Positions 1 to 8,618 of a DNA stretch of 64,000 nucleotides are shown piece by piece. Source of the stretch: Cyclobacteriaceae bacterium (lineage in GTDB: Bacteria > Bacteroidota > Bacteroidia > Cytophagales > Cyclobacteriaceae); assembly GCA_028281285.1 (NCBI GenBank), contig JANQKF010000024.1, forward strand, positions 117,016 through 181,015. The letters run 5' to 3'. How positions within the stretch are numbered: position 1 is the stretch's first letter; each line of letters begins with the position of its first letter. The position numbers and the translations under genes were made by a program. The notes beneath the pieces were generated by a model, which was given only the letters and a program-made list of their open reading frames with translations, had not been told where the DNA came from and made no database searches.

Positions 1-1234
1 GTATACGGGATAATATCCATGAGGGATAAGCTCCCGAGAGTACACCTACTGTAAGGGTGATTCCAAGAATTACCAGCAGGTTGGATGCCGTAAACAGCAA
101 ACCTGAGTGAATCTCTTTTTGTGTAAGTTCATTGAATACATCAAGACAAAGCCAGGTAAGCCCAAGTGACAGTAACATGGCCAAAACAGCCATAAGCAAG
201 GCCTCTCCCATGAATTGATGCCTCAATTGGCTTTGGGCGGCACCAATTACTTTACGCACGGCTATTTCCTTACTCCTGTTCGCAGAGCGGGCAATGCTGA
301 GCGTGGTAAAATTAGCACAGGCAATGACTAAAATGACCAATGCAATCCCTCCTAATATGTATGAATAAGCCGGATCACTGGAAGCACTTTGAGCACTGAC
401 ATCAGGGTCAAGGTGTACCTCTACCAGCGGCTGTAATCTGTAGCTTTGGTCAGGTTCTTCCCCCGCAGTTACACTTTCCAATTCACCGGGCACATACCTG
501 TGCCATGCCTTAGCGATTTTTTCGTTGATCGCTGTCAAACTGGCATTTTCTGAAAGTTCTACATAAGTCTCATCCGTGTTCAACCTCCAGAAGTTCTTGT
601 AGCGGTCATAATAGCCTAATTCACTATAGGCCACCATAATGTCAAAGCGAATGGTTGAGTTAGCAGGTACATCCCTCACGACTCCCTTTACCACAAAGTC
701 CTCAAAATCACGGGTTACCAATACCTTCACCGTTTCTCCTATGGGATCAGGCCTGTTAAAGAGTTTCATCGCCATGCTCTCACTTAATACCACACTGGAC
801 TTTCTGGCAAATACATTGTTGGGTTTACCATTGATGAGTGGAAAAGTGAACATTGACAAAAGAGACGAGTCTGCAAATAGAATGGGCTCTTCCAGTATCT
901 CTTCTCCCACCTTGATATGCATTTCGTTCTGTTTACTGAAACGGACGTATGAGACAATCTCGGGATATTCTGCCTGTAGGGTCGGGCCTAAGGGCAACGG
1001 CTGGTATGCCTCGCTGGCCTTGACCGTTCCTTCAGGGCTGTAAACATCCTTTACCACACGATAAAGGCGATCACCTTTTTCATGAAACTTGTCAAATGAC
1101 AACTCGTCTTGCACAAAGAGATAAATCAGCGTAACGGCCGTAAAGCCTACCGTAAGACTAAAAACATTGATCAATGCGAAGGCTTTTTGCCTTTGTAGCA
1201 CTCGCCACGCTACTTTGAAGTTATGAGAGACCAT
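1..1234 (-). CDS. FtsX/MacB-type ABC permease, 3' end cut off by window
   Basis: The reading frame opens at the ATG complementary to 1232-1234 and stays open for 411 codons to the window edge, so the C-terminal half is missing. The N-terminus (NFKVAWRVLQRQKAFALINV) is the cytoplasmic lead-in and first membrane helix typical of the large Bacteroidota FtsX/MacB permeases. It is followed by a periplasmic MacB_PCD domain (DELSFDKFHEKGDRLYRVV, later VVLSESMAMKLF) and then the start of the FtsX core (ACANFTTLSIARSANRSKEIAVRKVIGA). The family couples a partner ATPase to periplasmic mechanical work or to lipid or peptide movement. No ATPase partner is visible here. It lies divergent from the D-aminoacylase-like gene. 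Family assignment is firm; the substrate is unknown. Confidence 0.9.
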   Translation of the reverse strand, partial: MVSHNFKVAWRVLQRQKAFALINVFSLTVGFTAVTLIYLFVQDELSFDKFHEKGDRLYRVVKDVYSPEGTVKASEAYQPLPLGPTLQAEYPEIVSYVRFSKQNEMHIKVGEEILEEPILFADSSLLSMFTFPLINGKPNNVFARKSSVVLSESMAMKLFNRPDPIGETVKVLVTRDFEDFVVKGVVRDVPANSTIRFDIMVAYSELGYYDRYKNFWRLNTDETYVELSENASLTAINEKIAKAWHRYVPGELESVTAGEEPDQSYRLQPLVEVHLDPDVSAQSASSDPAYSYILGGIALVILVIACANFTTLSIARSANRSKEIAVRKVIGAAQSQLRHQFMGEALLMAVLAMLLSLGLTWLCLDVFNELTQKEIHSGLLFTASNLLVILGITLTVGVLSGAYPSWILSRI

Positions 1235-1403
1235 AGTGTTATTCTTTGAGTTTTGCGCTTTTCCAGAACACCGACCTTATTATCAAATAAGTTACAGGCT
1301 TAAAGAAGAAATTGTCTTGGCTTTTTGATCAACGGCATCTTAAAGTTTGCGAAAAGCGATTCTCGCTGATTTCGTTAAATTCATGTCTAGTATAATCGAC
1401 CTT

Positions 1404-3068
1404 ATGCAAAAATTCGCTCCACTCTTATTTGCCGCACTGATTCTCTCTTCGTGTTCCAAAGACTATGATGTCATCGTGAAAAACGGAACCGTTTATGATG
1501 GATCCGGTGGTGACCCAATACAAACCGATATCGGAATTAAAGGTGACCGAATTGATACGTTGGGGAATCTGTCGGAATTTTCTGCAAAAGAAGTGATCAA
1601 TGCACAGGGTCTCGCTGTTGCTCCGGGATTTATCAATATGCTGAGTTGGGCCACCAATTCTTTGATTACCGATGGTCGGGGCCAAAGTGATATCAGGCAG
1701 GGTGTAACGCTCGAAGTGTTTGGAGAAGGTGTTTCCATGGGTCCGGTGAGCCCCGCTATGAAGCGAGATGTTGAAGAAAATGATGGCGTGGTTTATTGGG
1801 AAACATTAGGAGGATATCTCGAATATCTAGAAGAAAAAGGTGTTTCACCCAATGTCGCCTCCTTCTTAGGGGCCACTACGGCAAGAATTTACACCATTGG
1901 ATACGAGAATCGAGAGCCTACTCCTGAGGAGCTAGATTCAATGCGGCTATTGACTCGACAAGCCATGGAGGAAGGTGCAATGGGCATAGGTTCCTCATTA
2001 ATCTATGCTCCTGCTTTTTATGCTAAAACCGAAGAGCTTATTGAGATATGCAAGGTTGCTGCCGAATATGGAGGAATGTACATTTCTCATATGCGAAGTG
2101 AAGGCAACCGATTTCTTGAAAGCATAGACGAGCTTATCCGGATTTCGGCAGAAGCAGGTCTGCCGGCAGAGATTTATCACCTCAAGGCAAGTGGTGCTGA
2201 AAACTGGCATAAACTGGATCAAGCGATTGCCAAGATTGACAGTGCACGTGCAGCAGGCTTGCAGATTACTACTGACATGTATACTTATACTGCAGGATCC
2301 ACCGGACTCGATGCCGCTATGCCCCCATGGGTGCAGGAAGGTGGTTATGACGAATGGGCCAAGCGGCTTCAAGACCCCGAAATAAGGGCCAAACTCAAAG
2401 TGGAAATGACCACACCGACAGATGAATGGGAAAACCTTCTTTATGCAGCGGGTACACCCGAAAAATGCCTACTCGTAGGATTCCGAAACGATTCATTGAA
2501 ATACCTTACCGGAAAAACACTTGCTGAAGTAGCCCAAATGCGAGGTACCTCGCCAGAAGAAACTGCTATGGACCTCGTCTGGCAGGATGGTAGTCGGGTG
2601 CAGGTAGTTTACTTCCTGATGTCTGAAGACAATGTCAAGAAACAGCTGACCCTTCCCTATATGAGCTTTGGTTCGGATGCCGGTGCCCTAGCCACAGAAG
2701 GCGAGTTTCTACAGTTCAGCACTCACCCGAGAGCCTACGGAAACTTTGCTCGATTGCTAGGAAAATACGTTCGTGATGAGCAAATCATTCCTCTGCAGGA
2801 AGCCATCTACAAATTGACGACACTGCCTGCTACCAATCTTAAAATCAGGAACCGAGGAGCAATTAAAGAGGGATACTATGCCGACCTGGCCTTGTTTGAT
2901 CCGGATAAGATTACCGACCACGCCACCTTTGACAAACCCCATCAATACAGCACTGGAATGATCCATGTATTGGTTAATGGAGAATTGGTATTGAAGAATG
3001 GCGAGCACACAGGTAAAACCCCAGGCAGAGTGGTTAGAGGACCGGGATGGACCGGACATAGCAACTAG
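1404..3068 (+). CDS. D-aminoacylase-family (amidohydrolase 3) lipoprotein with altered metal site
   Basis: This 554-residue protein belongs to the N-acyl-D-amino-acid deacylase branch of the amidohydrolase superfamily. The ATG at 1404 is chosen over upstream in-frame starts (TTG 1347, ATG 1383) because it opens directly into a lipoprotein signal (LILSSC, Cys17). The family landmarks are an N-terminal beta-sandwich start (VIVKNGTVYDGSG), a His near residue 229 (ISHMRSE), a His near 259 (IYHLKASG) and the catalytic Asp near 425 (SFGSDA). The usual HxH after APGFI is absent; the sequence there is INMLSW, with Leu80 and Trp82 in the His positions. The family cleaves N-acyl groups from D-amino acids or small dipeptides. 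The real substrate, and whether one or two metals are bound, cannot be told from sequence. It is probably exported to a periplasmic or outer membrane face. Confidence 0.85.
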   Translation: MQKFAPLLFAALILSSCSKDYDVIVKNGTVYDGSGGDPIQTDIGIKGDRIDTLGNLSEFSAKEVINAQGLAVAPGFINMLSWATNSLITDGRGQSDIRQGVTLEVFGEGVSMGPVSPAMKRDVEENDGVVYWETLGGYLEYLEEKGVSPNVASFLGATTARIYTIGYENREPTPEELDSMRLLTRQAMEEGAMGIGSSLIYAPAFYAKTEELIEICKVAAEYGGMYISHMRSEGNRFLESIDELIRISAEAGLPAEIYHLKASGAENWHKLDQAIAKIDSARAAGLQITTDMYTYTAGSTGLDAAMPPWVQEGGYDEWAKRLQDPEIRAKLKVEMTTPTDEWENLLYAAGTPEKCLLVGFRNDSLKYLTGKTLAEVAQMRGTSPEETAMDLVWQDGSRVQVVYFLMSEDNVKKQLTLPYMSFGSDAGALATEGEFLQFSTHPRAYGNFARLLGKYVRDEQIIPLQEAIYKLTTLPATNLKIRNRGAIKEGYYADLALFDPDKITDHATFDKPHQYSTGMIHVLVNGELVLKNGEHTGKTPGRVVRGPGWTGHSN

Positions 3069-3214
3069 ATGTTTCGGAAATCCGGAATGATCATTTTTCA
3101 TAACCCAAATCATAATATGGCAAGATTGGCATGGATGTAAACCCTAACATTAGGATGATAGACTTCGTTTATCACAAAAACTAATTGTTTAGGTCAGAAC
3201 TCAACCTGCTCACC

Positions 3215-5620
3215 ATGCTCAAAAACTATTTTAAAGTCGCGCTGCGCAGTATTCTGCGAGACAAATTCTATTCATTTATCAACATTGCAGGCCTTGCCAT
3301 GGGAATTGCATGTTGTTTGCTTATTCTCATTTATGTCAATGACGAACTCAGTTATGATCGTTTTCATGAGAATGCTAATCGCACTTATCGTCTGACGGAA
3401 ATCATAGAAACTGAAGGCTCAGGGGAAAAGTCCTCTAGCATGCCCTTCCCTGTTGGGCCCACACTTCAGCAAGACTTTCCCGATTTTGTGGAAGCACAAG
3501 TTCGAATGTTTAATTTCCAGTCGCCTCATTTGCTCATTGTAAACAAGGAAAAGAACATCGAATTCAATGAGAAACGGGTGTTTTTTGTAGACAGCACCTT
3601 TCTAAATGTATTTGACTACGAGCTGATTCGGGGAAATAGAGAAACTGCCCTGAACGAAACCAGGTCAGTATTGATCACCGAGTCGATGGCAACGAAATAT
3701 TTTCAGGATGAGGACCCCATTGGAAAAACTCTAAGAATTCAGGATCAACAAGATCTGGTGGTTACTGGCGTGATGAAAGATGCCAGAAAGAATGCACATT
3801 TCGAGTTTGACTTTCTGGTCTCATTTTCCTCACTCAAAGATTACTACGGTGGAAATTATCCGCAAACGTGGTACTGGAACCCCTGTTGGACCTATGTGGT
3901 CTTGAAAGAGAATGTAACTCCCGAAAACCTGGCCACCGTTTTTCCTGATTTTATTCAGAAGTACTTTCCAAGAAACATCGTGGATGACTCAAAAATTGTC
4001 CTTCAGCCATTGACCGATATTCATTTGAAGTCTGAACTGGACTTTGAGATTCAAAAGAATAGCAGCCAAGACAATATCTATGTCTTTTCAATCATAGGGT
4101 TGTTTATTCTCTTTATTGCGTGCATCAACTATATGAATCTTTCCACTGCGAAGTCTGTCAAGCGAGCTAAGGAAGTGGGAATGAGAAAAACTTTGGGAGG
4201 TGTCAGGCAACAATTAATTGCCCAGTTCTTAACGGAATCACTATTGATCACTTTAGTTGCTCTCATCATTTCAATAGCCTTAGTCATTTTGGCACTGCCT
4301 CAATTCAACACCTTTACTAATAAGGGGATCGAACTGTCGGTACTGGCTCAACCTATAGTTATTATTGGGTTGTTACTCATCGCATTGATTGTTGGGATTG
4401 GTTCGGGAATCTATCCGGCAATGGTTCTTTCCTCATTCACCCCGATTAAAAGCCTTCGGGGAACCGCCATTAAAGGAAGCGGAGCATTACTTAGGAAAAG
4501 CCTGGTTGTACTACAGTTTTCGCTATCGATCATAATGATCATCGGGACCATAATCGCAATCAATCAACTGGATTATTTAAGGCAAAGCAATACTGGTTTC
4601 AAAAAGAACAACATTGTCTATATCTCAGCATTGAGAACTCCAATAGCTAATAACTACAAGGCGTTTAAAAATGATATTCTGACCCATAACGACATAGTGA
4701 ATGTTACCGCAGTACAAGATGTTCTCGGGGCATATCATCAAGGCGATAACTTCAGATTTGAGGGAATGGAAAACTCCAAACTCTTCTCAGTATTCTGGAT
4801 GAGACATGACTTTGTAGAAACCTTCGATTTGGAAATGGCAGCCGGCCGAAGTTTTAGAGAACACATCACCACCGATGACTCGCTCGCCATTTTAGTCAAT
4901 GAATCCATGGCCAGACAAATGGGCTGGGAGGTAGAAGAAACGGTGGGAAAGCGATTCCAGTACAGTCGATTCAATGGAAGTGTGGTTGGTGTAGTTAAGG
5001 ATTTCAATTTTGTCCCAAAACATGAGGAGATCAAGCCACTTATTCTTCAACTAAGAACTCGACCGGGGCATTTCAACCTGATGATAAAATATATTGCCGT
5101 AAATATCAATGGACAAAATGTACCTGAAACCCTCAACTACCTGGAAGAAAAATGGAAGGTCTTCGTTCCAAGTCATCCTTTTGATTACTTCTTTCTGGAC
5201 GATGAACTTAACAAGCAATACGTAGACGAAGACAAATTGAGTAAGGTGGCCACGGCTTTCTCGGGACTGGCAATAATTGTGGCATGCCTTGGACTCTTTG
5301 CCCTGGCCTCATTTATGACCGAACAGCGAAAGAAGGAAATTGCCGTTAGAAAAGTTATGGGAGGCTCTTCAATGAGCATCATTGTTCTCTTATCATCTGA
5401 TTTCACAAAGCTTATTGGATTGGCTTTTGTAATTGCCGCTCCGCTTGCCTTTATGTTTGTGAGAAACTGGCTACAGACCTTTGCCTATCAAATAGAAATC
5501 AATTGGGTCGTATTCCTTGCAGCTGGCTTAGTCACTCTACTCCTGGCCCTATTGACCATAAGCTATCAATCTGCAAAAGCTGCCACTGCAAATCCTGCTA
5601 AATCGTTGAAATACGAGTAA
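3215..5620 (+). CDS. FtsX/MacB-type ABC transporter permease
   Basis: This 801-residue fused permease has two MacB_PCD periplasmic domains and two FtsX core regions. The N-terminal LKNYFKVALRSILRDKFYSF is the conserved lead-in of the family, so ATG 3215 is preferred over an upstream TTG at 3185. The first core is near residues 280-420 (NYMNLSTAKSVKRAKEVGMR and RKTLGG). The second is at the C-terminus (ALASFMTEQRKKEIAVRKVM), ending in a coupling-type tail (NPAKSLKYE). It resembles the truncated permease at the left edge, but the two are on opposite strands. No ATPase gene adjoins it. Function is inferred only as an ATP-driven transport or mechanotransmission component. A long inverted repeat follows the stop codon. 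Confidence 0.92.
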   Translation: MLKNYFKVALRSILRDKFYSFINIAGLAMGIACCLLILIYVNDELSYDRFHENANRTYRLTEIIETEGSGEKSSSMPFPVGPTLQQDFPDFVEAQVRMFNFQSPHLLIVNKEKNIEFNEKRVFFVDSTFLNVFDYELIRGNRETALNETRSVLITESMATKYFQDEDPIGKTLRIQDQQDLVVTGVMKDARKNAHFEFDFLVSFSSLKDYYGGNYPQTWYWNPCWTYVVLKENVTPENLATVFPDFIQKYFPRNIVDDSKIVLQPLTDIHLKSELDFEIQKNSSQDNIYVFSIIGLFILFIACINYMNLSTAKSVKRAKEVGMRKTLGGVRQQLIAQFLTESLLITLVALIISIALVILALPQFNTFTNKGIELSVLAQPIVIIGLLLIALIVGIGSGIYPAMVLSSFTPIKSLRGTAIKGSGALLRKSLVVLQFSLSIIMIIGTIIAINQLDYLRQSNTGFKKNNIVYISALRTPIANNYKAFKNDILTHNDIVNVTAVQDVLGAYHQGDNFRFEGMENSKLFSVFWMRHDFVETFDLEMAAGRSFREHITTDDSLAILVNESMARQMGWEVEETVGKRFQYSRFNGSVVGVVKDFNFVPKHEEIKPLILQLRTRPGHFNLMIKYIAVNINGQNVPETLNYLEEKWKVFVPSHPFDYFFLDDELNKQYVDEDKLSKVATAFSGLAIIVACLGLFALASFMTEQRKKEIAVRKVMGGSSMSIIVLLSSDFTKLIGLAFVIAAPLAFMFVRNWLQTFAYQIEINWVVFLAAGLVTLLLALLTISYQSAKAATANPAKSLKYE

Positions 5621-5624
5621 CTTG

Positions 5625-5672
5625 TTATTTCAGAAACTAATTATGTGTATATACAGTTAGTTTTTGAAATAA
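5625..5672. promoter_or_regulatory. Nested inverted repeat upstream of the pirin gene
   Basis: Arms of 16 bp (5625-5640 and 5657-5672) are complementary apart from one G/T wobble. They flank a 16-base centre that itself contains the perfect palindrome TGTATATACA (5646-5655). The pirin ATG lies six bases downstream. There is no T-run after the right arm, so an intrinsic terminator for the upstream permease is less likely than an operator or an mRNA structure over the pirin start. Confidence 0.5.
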
Positions 5673-5678
5673 GAAATC

Positions 5679-6680
5679 ATGAGCAATTCAATCATAAACA
5701 TTAAGCCGCTTGGCTTTCCATGGGAGACGCAAGATCCATTCTTGTTCTGTGCTTTTCATAAGGACGACTACCCGAAAGGTGATGGTAAGCTGGGGCCGGC
5801 CGCTTCATTAGATGGTCGGAACATGGGATCCGATTTTGGAGGTAAAGATGGTTTCAGCATGTATCACGGACAGACTGTTCCCGGCTTCCCCTCCCACCCG
5901 CACAGAGGGTTTGAAACGATTACCATTGCCGAAAAAGGTATGGTTGACCATTCCGATTCACTCGGTGCAGCTGGAAGATTTGGAGATGGAGATGTTCAAT
6001 GGATGACTGCCGGAAAAGGTGTTCAACACTCTGAAATGTTCCCTTTATTGAAGGAAGAAGAGGGAAACCCTCTGGTACTTTTCCAAATCTGGTTGAATCT
6101 TCCTCGAAAAGGTAAAATGGTGGAGCCACACTTTGCCATGTTATGGAACGAAGCCATTCCGGTATATGATAATGGCAATGGCACTTTCGTGAAAGTAGTT
6201 TCCGGAAAATTGGGAGATATCGATTTTGATTCGCCTGCCCCGGACTCCTGGGCAGCCAACCCCTACAATGAAGTCGCGGTTTGGGTGATTACCATGGAAC
6301 CTGGTGCAGAATGGACATTGCCCCTGGCATCCGACCAAGCAAATCGAGCACTTTATTATTACGAAGGGGCAGGTTTGGCTATTGATGGTCAGTCTGTGAA
6401 TGCGAATAGCACAATTCAGACACGGGCTAATAAGGAGACCACATTGGTCAACGGAAATACTGAAAGTAAATTGCTTCTATTACAAGGTCGGCCTATCGGA
6501 GAACCAGTGGCTCAATATGGTCCGTTTGTGATGAACACCAATATGGAAATTCAACAGGCTATGATGGACTATCAGCAAACGCAATTTGGTGGATGGCCAT
6601 GGCCTAGTCATGATCATACGCACGGTAAGGAAAGAGGGCGATTCGCTCTACATGCCGATGGTCGTGAAGAAATAAAATAG
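5679..6680 (+). CDS. Pirin family protein
   Basis: This 333-residue bicupin of the pirin family is longer at both ends than the usual 230-290 residues. The iron-binding motif HPHRGFETIT (His73, His75) is present, followed by the second pair in DVQWMTAGKGVQHSEMF. The C-terminal cupin ends around GRPIGEPVAQYGPFVMNT, a conserved pirin signature. Pirins are cytoplasmic Fe proteins, some with quercetinase-like dioxygenase activity and others acting as redox-sensing cofactors; sequence does not separate these. The gene stands alone between the permease and a palindromic repeat. The dyad just before its ATG may control it. Confidence 0.93.
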   Translation: MSNSIINIKPLGFPWETQDPFLFCAFHKDDYPKGDGKLGPAASLDGRNMGSDFGGKDGFSMYHGQTVPGFPSHPHRGFETITIAEKGMVDHSDSLGAAGRFGDGDVQWMTAGKGVQHSEMFPLLKEEEGNPLVLFQIWLNLPRKGKMVEPHFAMLWNEAIPVYDNGNGTFVKVVSGKLGDIDFDSPAPDSWAANPYNEVAVWVITMEPGAEWTLPLASDQANRALYYYEGAGLAIDGQSVNANSTIQTRANKETTLVNGNTESKLLLLQGRPIGEPVAQYGPFVMNTNMEIQQAMMDYQQTQFGGWPWPSHDHTHGKERGRFALHADGREEIK

Positions 6681-6686
6681 TTTCTC

Positions 6687-6779
6687 GTCATTCTGAGGGC
6701 GAATGACCCAAGAATCTCCTAATCATAAAACGAGATTCCCTGCCTACGGCAGGCAGATGCATTCCGCTCTGAATGACAT
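6687..6779. repeat. Intergenic palindromic repeat element
   Basis: This compact non-coding element follows the pirin stop. It begins with GTCATTC-N7-GAATGAC (6687-6707), continues with GAATCTC (6712-6718) paired to GAGATTC (6732-6738), then a GC-rich CTGCC/GGCAG hairpin near 6740-6756, and closes with a further GAATGAC (6771-6777) that can pair with the first arm. The nested, self-complementary layout resembles dispersed REP/MITE-like repeats found between genes in many Bacteroidota genomes. No second copy was noticed in this window. Confidence 0.6.
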
Positions 6780-6848
6780 AACCAAAGATAAATTAAGGGT
6801 AGCCACAACGGCTGCCCTTTCTTATATTCACCGACTTAATTCATTACT

Positions 6849-8084
6849 ATGCCCAACCCGACTCTTGACCTCGACTTTGTTAGAAGTTATTTCCCAGCAT
6901 TAAAAAGCGGATTCGTCTATATGGACAATGCCGGAGGGTCGCAGACCTTGAAACCTATTGTCGACAAGATCTCAGAATATCTACTTGAAAGCGATGTTCA
7001 GCATGGTGCCTCTTATCAAATTTCTCAGGATGCCACTAACAAGGTCGATTATGCTACTGAAGAGCTGAAAACACTCATCAATGCAAGGGATCCCAAAGAA
7101 GTAGTGTTTGGTCCCTCTTCTACTATGATGTTCCGAATTCTAAGTCTGACGCTATCACAACTTTGGGAACCTGGCGATGAAGTGATTACCACCAACTCAG
7201 AACATGAAGCGAACTGCTCGCCTTGGATGGATCTTCAAGATAAAGGTATAGTGGTCAAGATTTGGGAAGTCAATTCAGACACACAAGAATTTGAATTGGA
7301 AGACCTAAAAGCCTTAATCAATGATCGAACAAGGTTAGTGACCATGGTACATGCTTCCAATATTCTGGGAACAATTAATCCGATTAAAGAAGCGGCCAAG
7401 ATTGCTCATGACAATGATGCTCTCTTTGCCGTAGATGGTGTGGCCTATGCACCCCATCGATCACTAGACATGCAAGATTGGGATGTCGACTTCTACATTT
7501 TCAGCACCTATAAAGTCTATGGGCCACATAGTGCGGTGATGTACGGCAAACTGGAACTACTTGAGAAGATTCCGAGCATCAATCATTATTTCATCAATAA
7601 ATCACCCTATAAGTTTCAACCTGGCAACAAGAACTTTGAATTAATGTACAGCATGTCCGGGCTCACCGATTATCTGAGAGAGCTGCATGATCATCACTTC
7701 CCAGATGGAACATCAGTATCAGACCAGGACAAATACGACAAGGTATTTGACCTAATTGCTGATCATGAAGAACGACTCTCAAATCGCTTTATCGACTACC
7801 TGAAAACAAGAAGTGACATAACCATCATCGGAGAGTCTTCGGGAGATCAATCCAAACGAGTCCCTACCATCTCCTTCTATCATGAAAGTAGAAAAAGCTC
7901 AGAAATAGTTGAGAAGATTGACCCTTACGGTATTGGAATTCGGTTTGGGGATTTTTATGCAAAAAAGATCATTAATGCACTTGGTATTGAGGAAAAAGAC
8001 GGACCCATTAGGGTAAGTCTCGTACATTACAATACGCTGGAGGAAGTGGATCAATTGATTCAGGCATTTGAAGAAATCCTATAG
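6849..8084 (+). CDS. Cysteine desulfurase-like PLP aminotransferase (class V)
   Basis: This is a 411-residue fold-type I PLP enzyme of the class V group, closest in pattern to the cysteine-desulfurase-like VC1184-type proteins: the N-terminus is DFVRSYFPALKSGFVYMDNA and GGSQTLKPIVDKISEYLL follows. The PLP lysine is Lys222 in FSTYKVYGPH, and the cofactor-binding Asp lies in FAVDGVAYAPH. The Cys-bearing mobile loop of true NifS/SufS is not evident near the C-terminus, so sulfur mobilisation should not be assumed. Related enzymes include selenocysteine lyases and isopenicillin-N epimerase-like proteins. The next gene, a GNAT, begins two bases after its stop, suggesting one transcript. Confidence 0.88.
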   Translation: MPNPTLDLDFVRSYFPALKSGFVYMDNAGGSQTLKPIVDKISEYLLESDVQHGASYQISQDATNKVDYATEELKTLINARDPKEVVFGPSSTMMFRILSLTLSQLWEPGDEVITTNSEHEANCSPWMDLQDKGIVVKIWEVNSDTQEFELEDLKALINDRTRLVTMVHASNILGTINPIKEAAKIAHDNDALFAVDGVAYAPHRSLDMQDWDVDFYIFSTYKVYGPHSAVMYGKLELLEKIPSINHYFINKSPYKFQPGNKNFELMYSMSGLTDYLRELHDHHFPDGTSVSDQDKYDKVFDLIADHEERLSNRFIDYLKTRSDITIIGESSGDQSKRVPTISFYHESRKSSEIVEKIDPYGIGIRFGDFYAKKIINALGIEEKDGPIRVSLVHYNTLEEVDQLIQAFEEIL

Positions 8085-8086
8085 CA

Positions 8087-8548
8087 ATGGCCCTGGAATT
8101 TAGAAAAGCAAGAGAAACCGATTTACGCTTTGTGGTAAAGCTTTTGGCCAATGATAAACTGGGCAAACAACGAGAATACTTTCAAGACCCTCTCCCCGAA
8201 TCGTACCTGCGTGCCTTCGATGCTATTCAAGCAGATAAGAATCAGGAATTAATGGTAGTTGAGAATGAGGAGGGTGAAATCATTGGCACCTTGCAACTGA
8301 GCTTCATTCAATACCTCACCTATCAGGGTGGTATCCGAGCACAAATTGAAGCTGTCAGAATTCGAGAGGACCAACGTGGAATGGGTGTAGGTGAGGCCTT
8401 TATCAAATGGGCCATCAATCGAGCGAAAAAGAAAGGGGCACACATTATTCAACTCACATCTGACAAACTACGTCCTGAAGCCATCCACTTTTATGAGAAA
8501 CTTGGATTTAAATCGAGTCATGAGGGCATGAAACTCCACTTGAGTTAG
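8087..8548 (+). CDS. GNAT family N-acetyltransferase
   Basis: This 153-residue protein is a single GNAT domain. The acetyl-CoA pyrophosphate loop is in VRIREDQRGMGVGEAFIKWA (R/QxxGxG type), and the C-terminal motif RPEAIHFYEKLGFK is typical of the fold. The substrate is unknown; proteins of this type acetylate small amines or protein N-termini. It starts two bases after the cysteine-desulfurase-like gene, so the two are probably co-transcribed, but no pathway link is evident. Confidence 0.93.
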   Translation: MALEFRKARETDLRFVVKLLANDKLGKQREYFQDPLPESYLRAFDAIQADKNQELMVVENEEGEIIGTLQLSFIQYLTYQGGIRAQIEAVRIREDQRGMGVGEAFIKWAINRAKKKGAHIIQLTSDKLRPEAIHFYEKLGFKSSHEGMKLHLS

Positions 8549-8618
8549 TACATAGGCGGCAGCCGAACTCTCTTCATTAATTCCTATCTTATCTACTCCT
8601 AAATCAACCCAACCAACT

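Noticed and set aside
639..1043. Open frame on the plus strand opposite the truncated permease
   Set aside because: It is antisense to clear permease coding sequence and has no recognisable domain or start signal.
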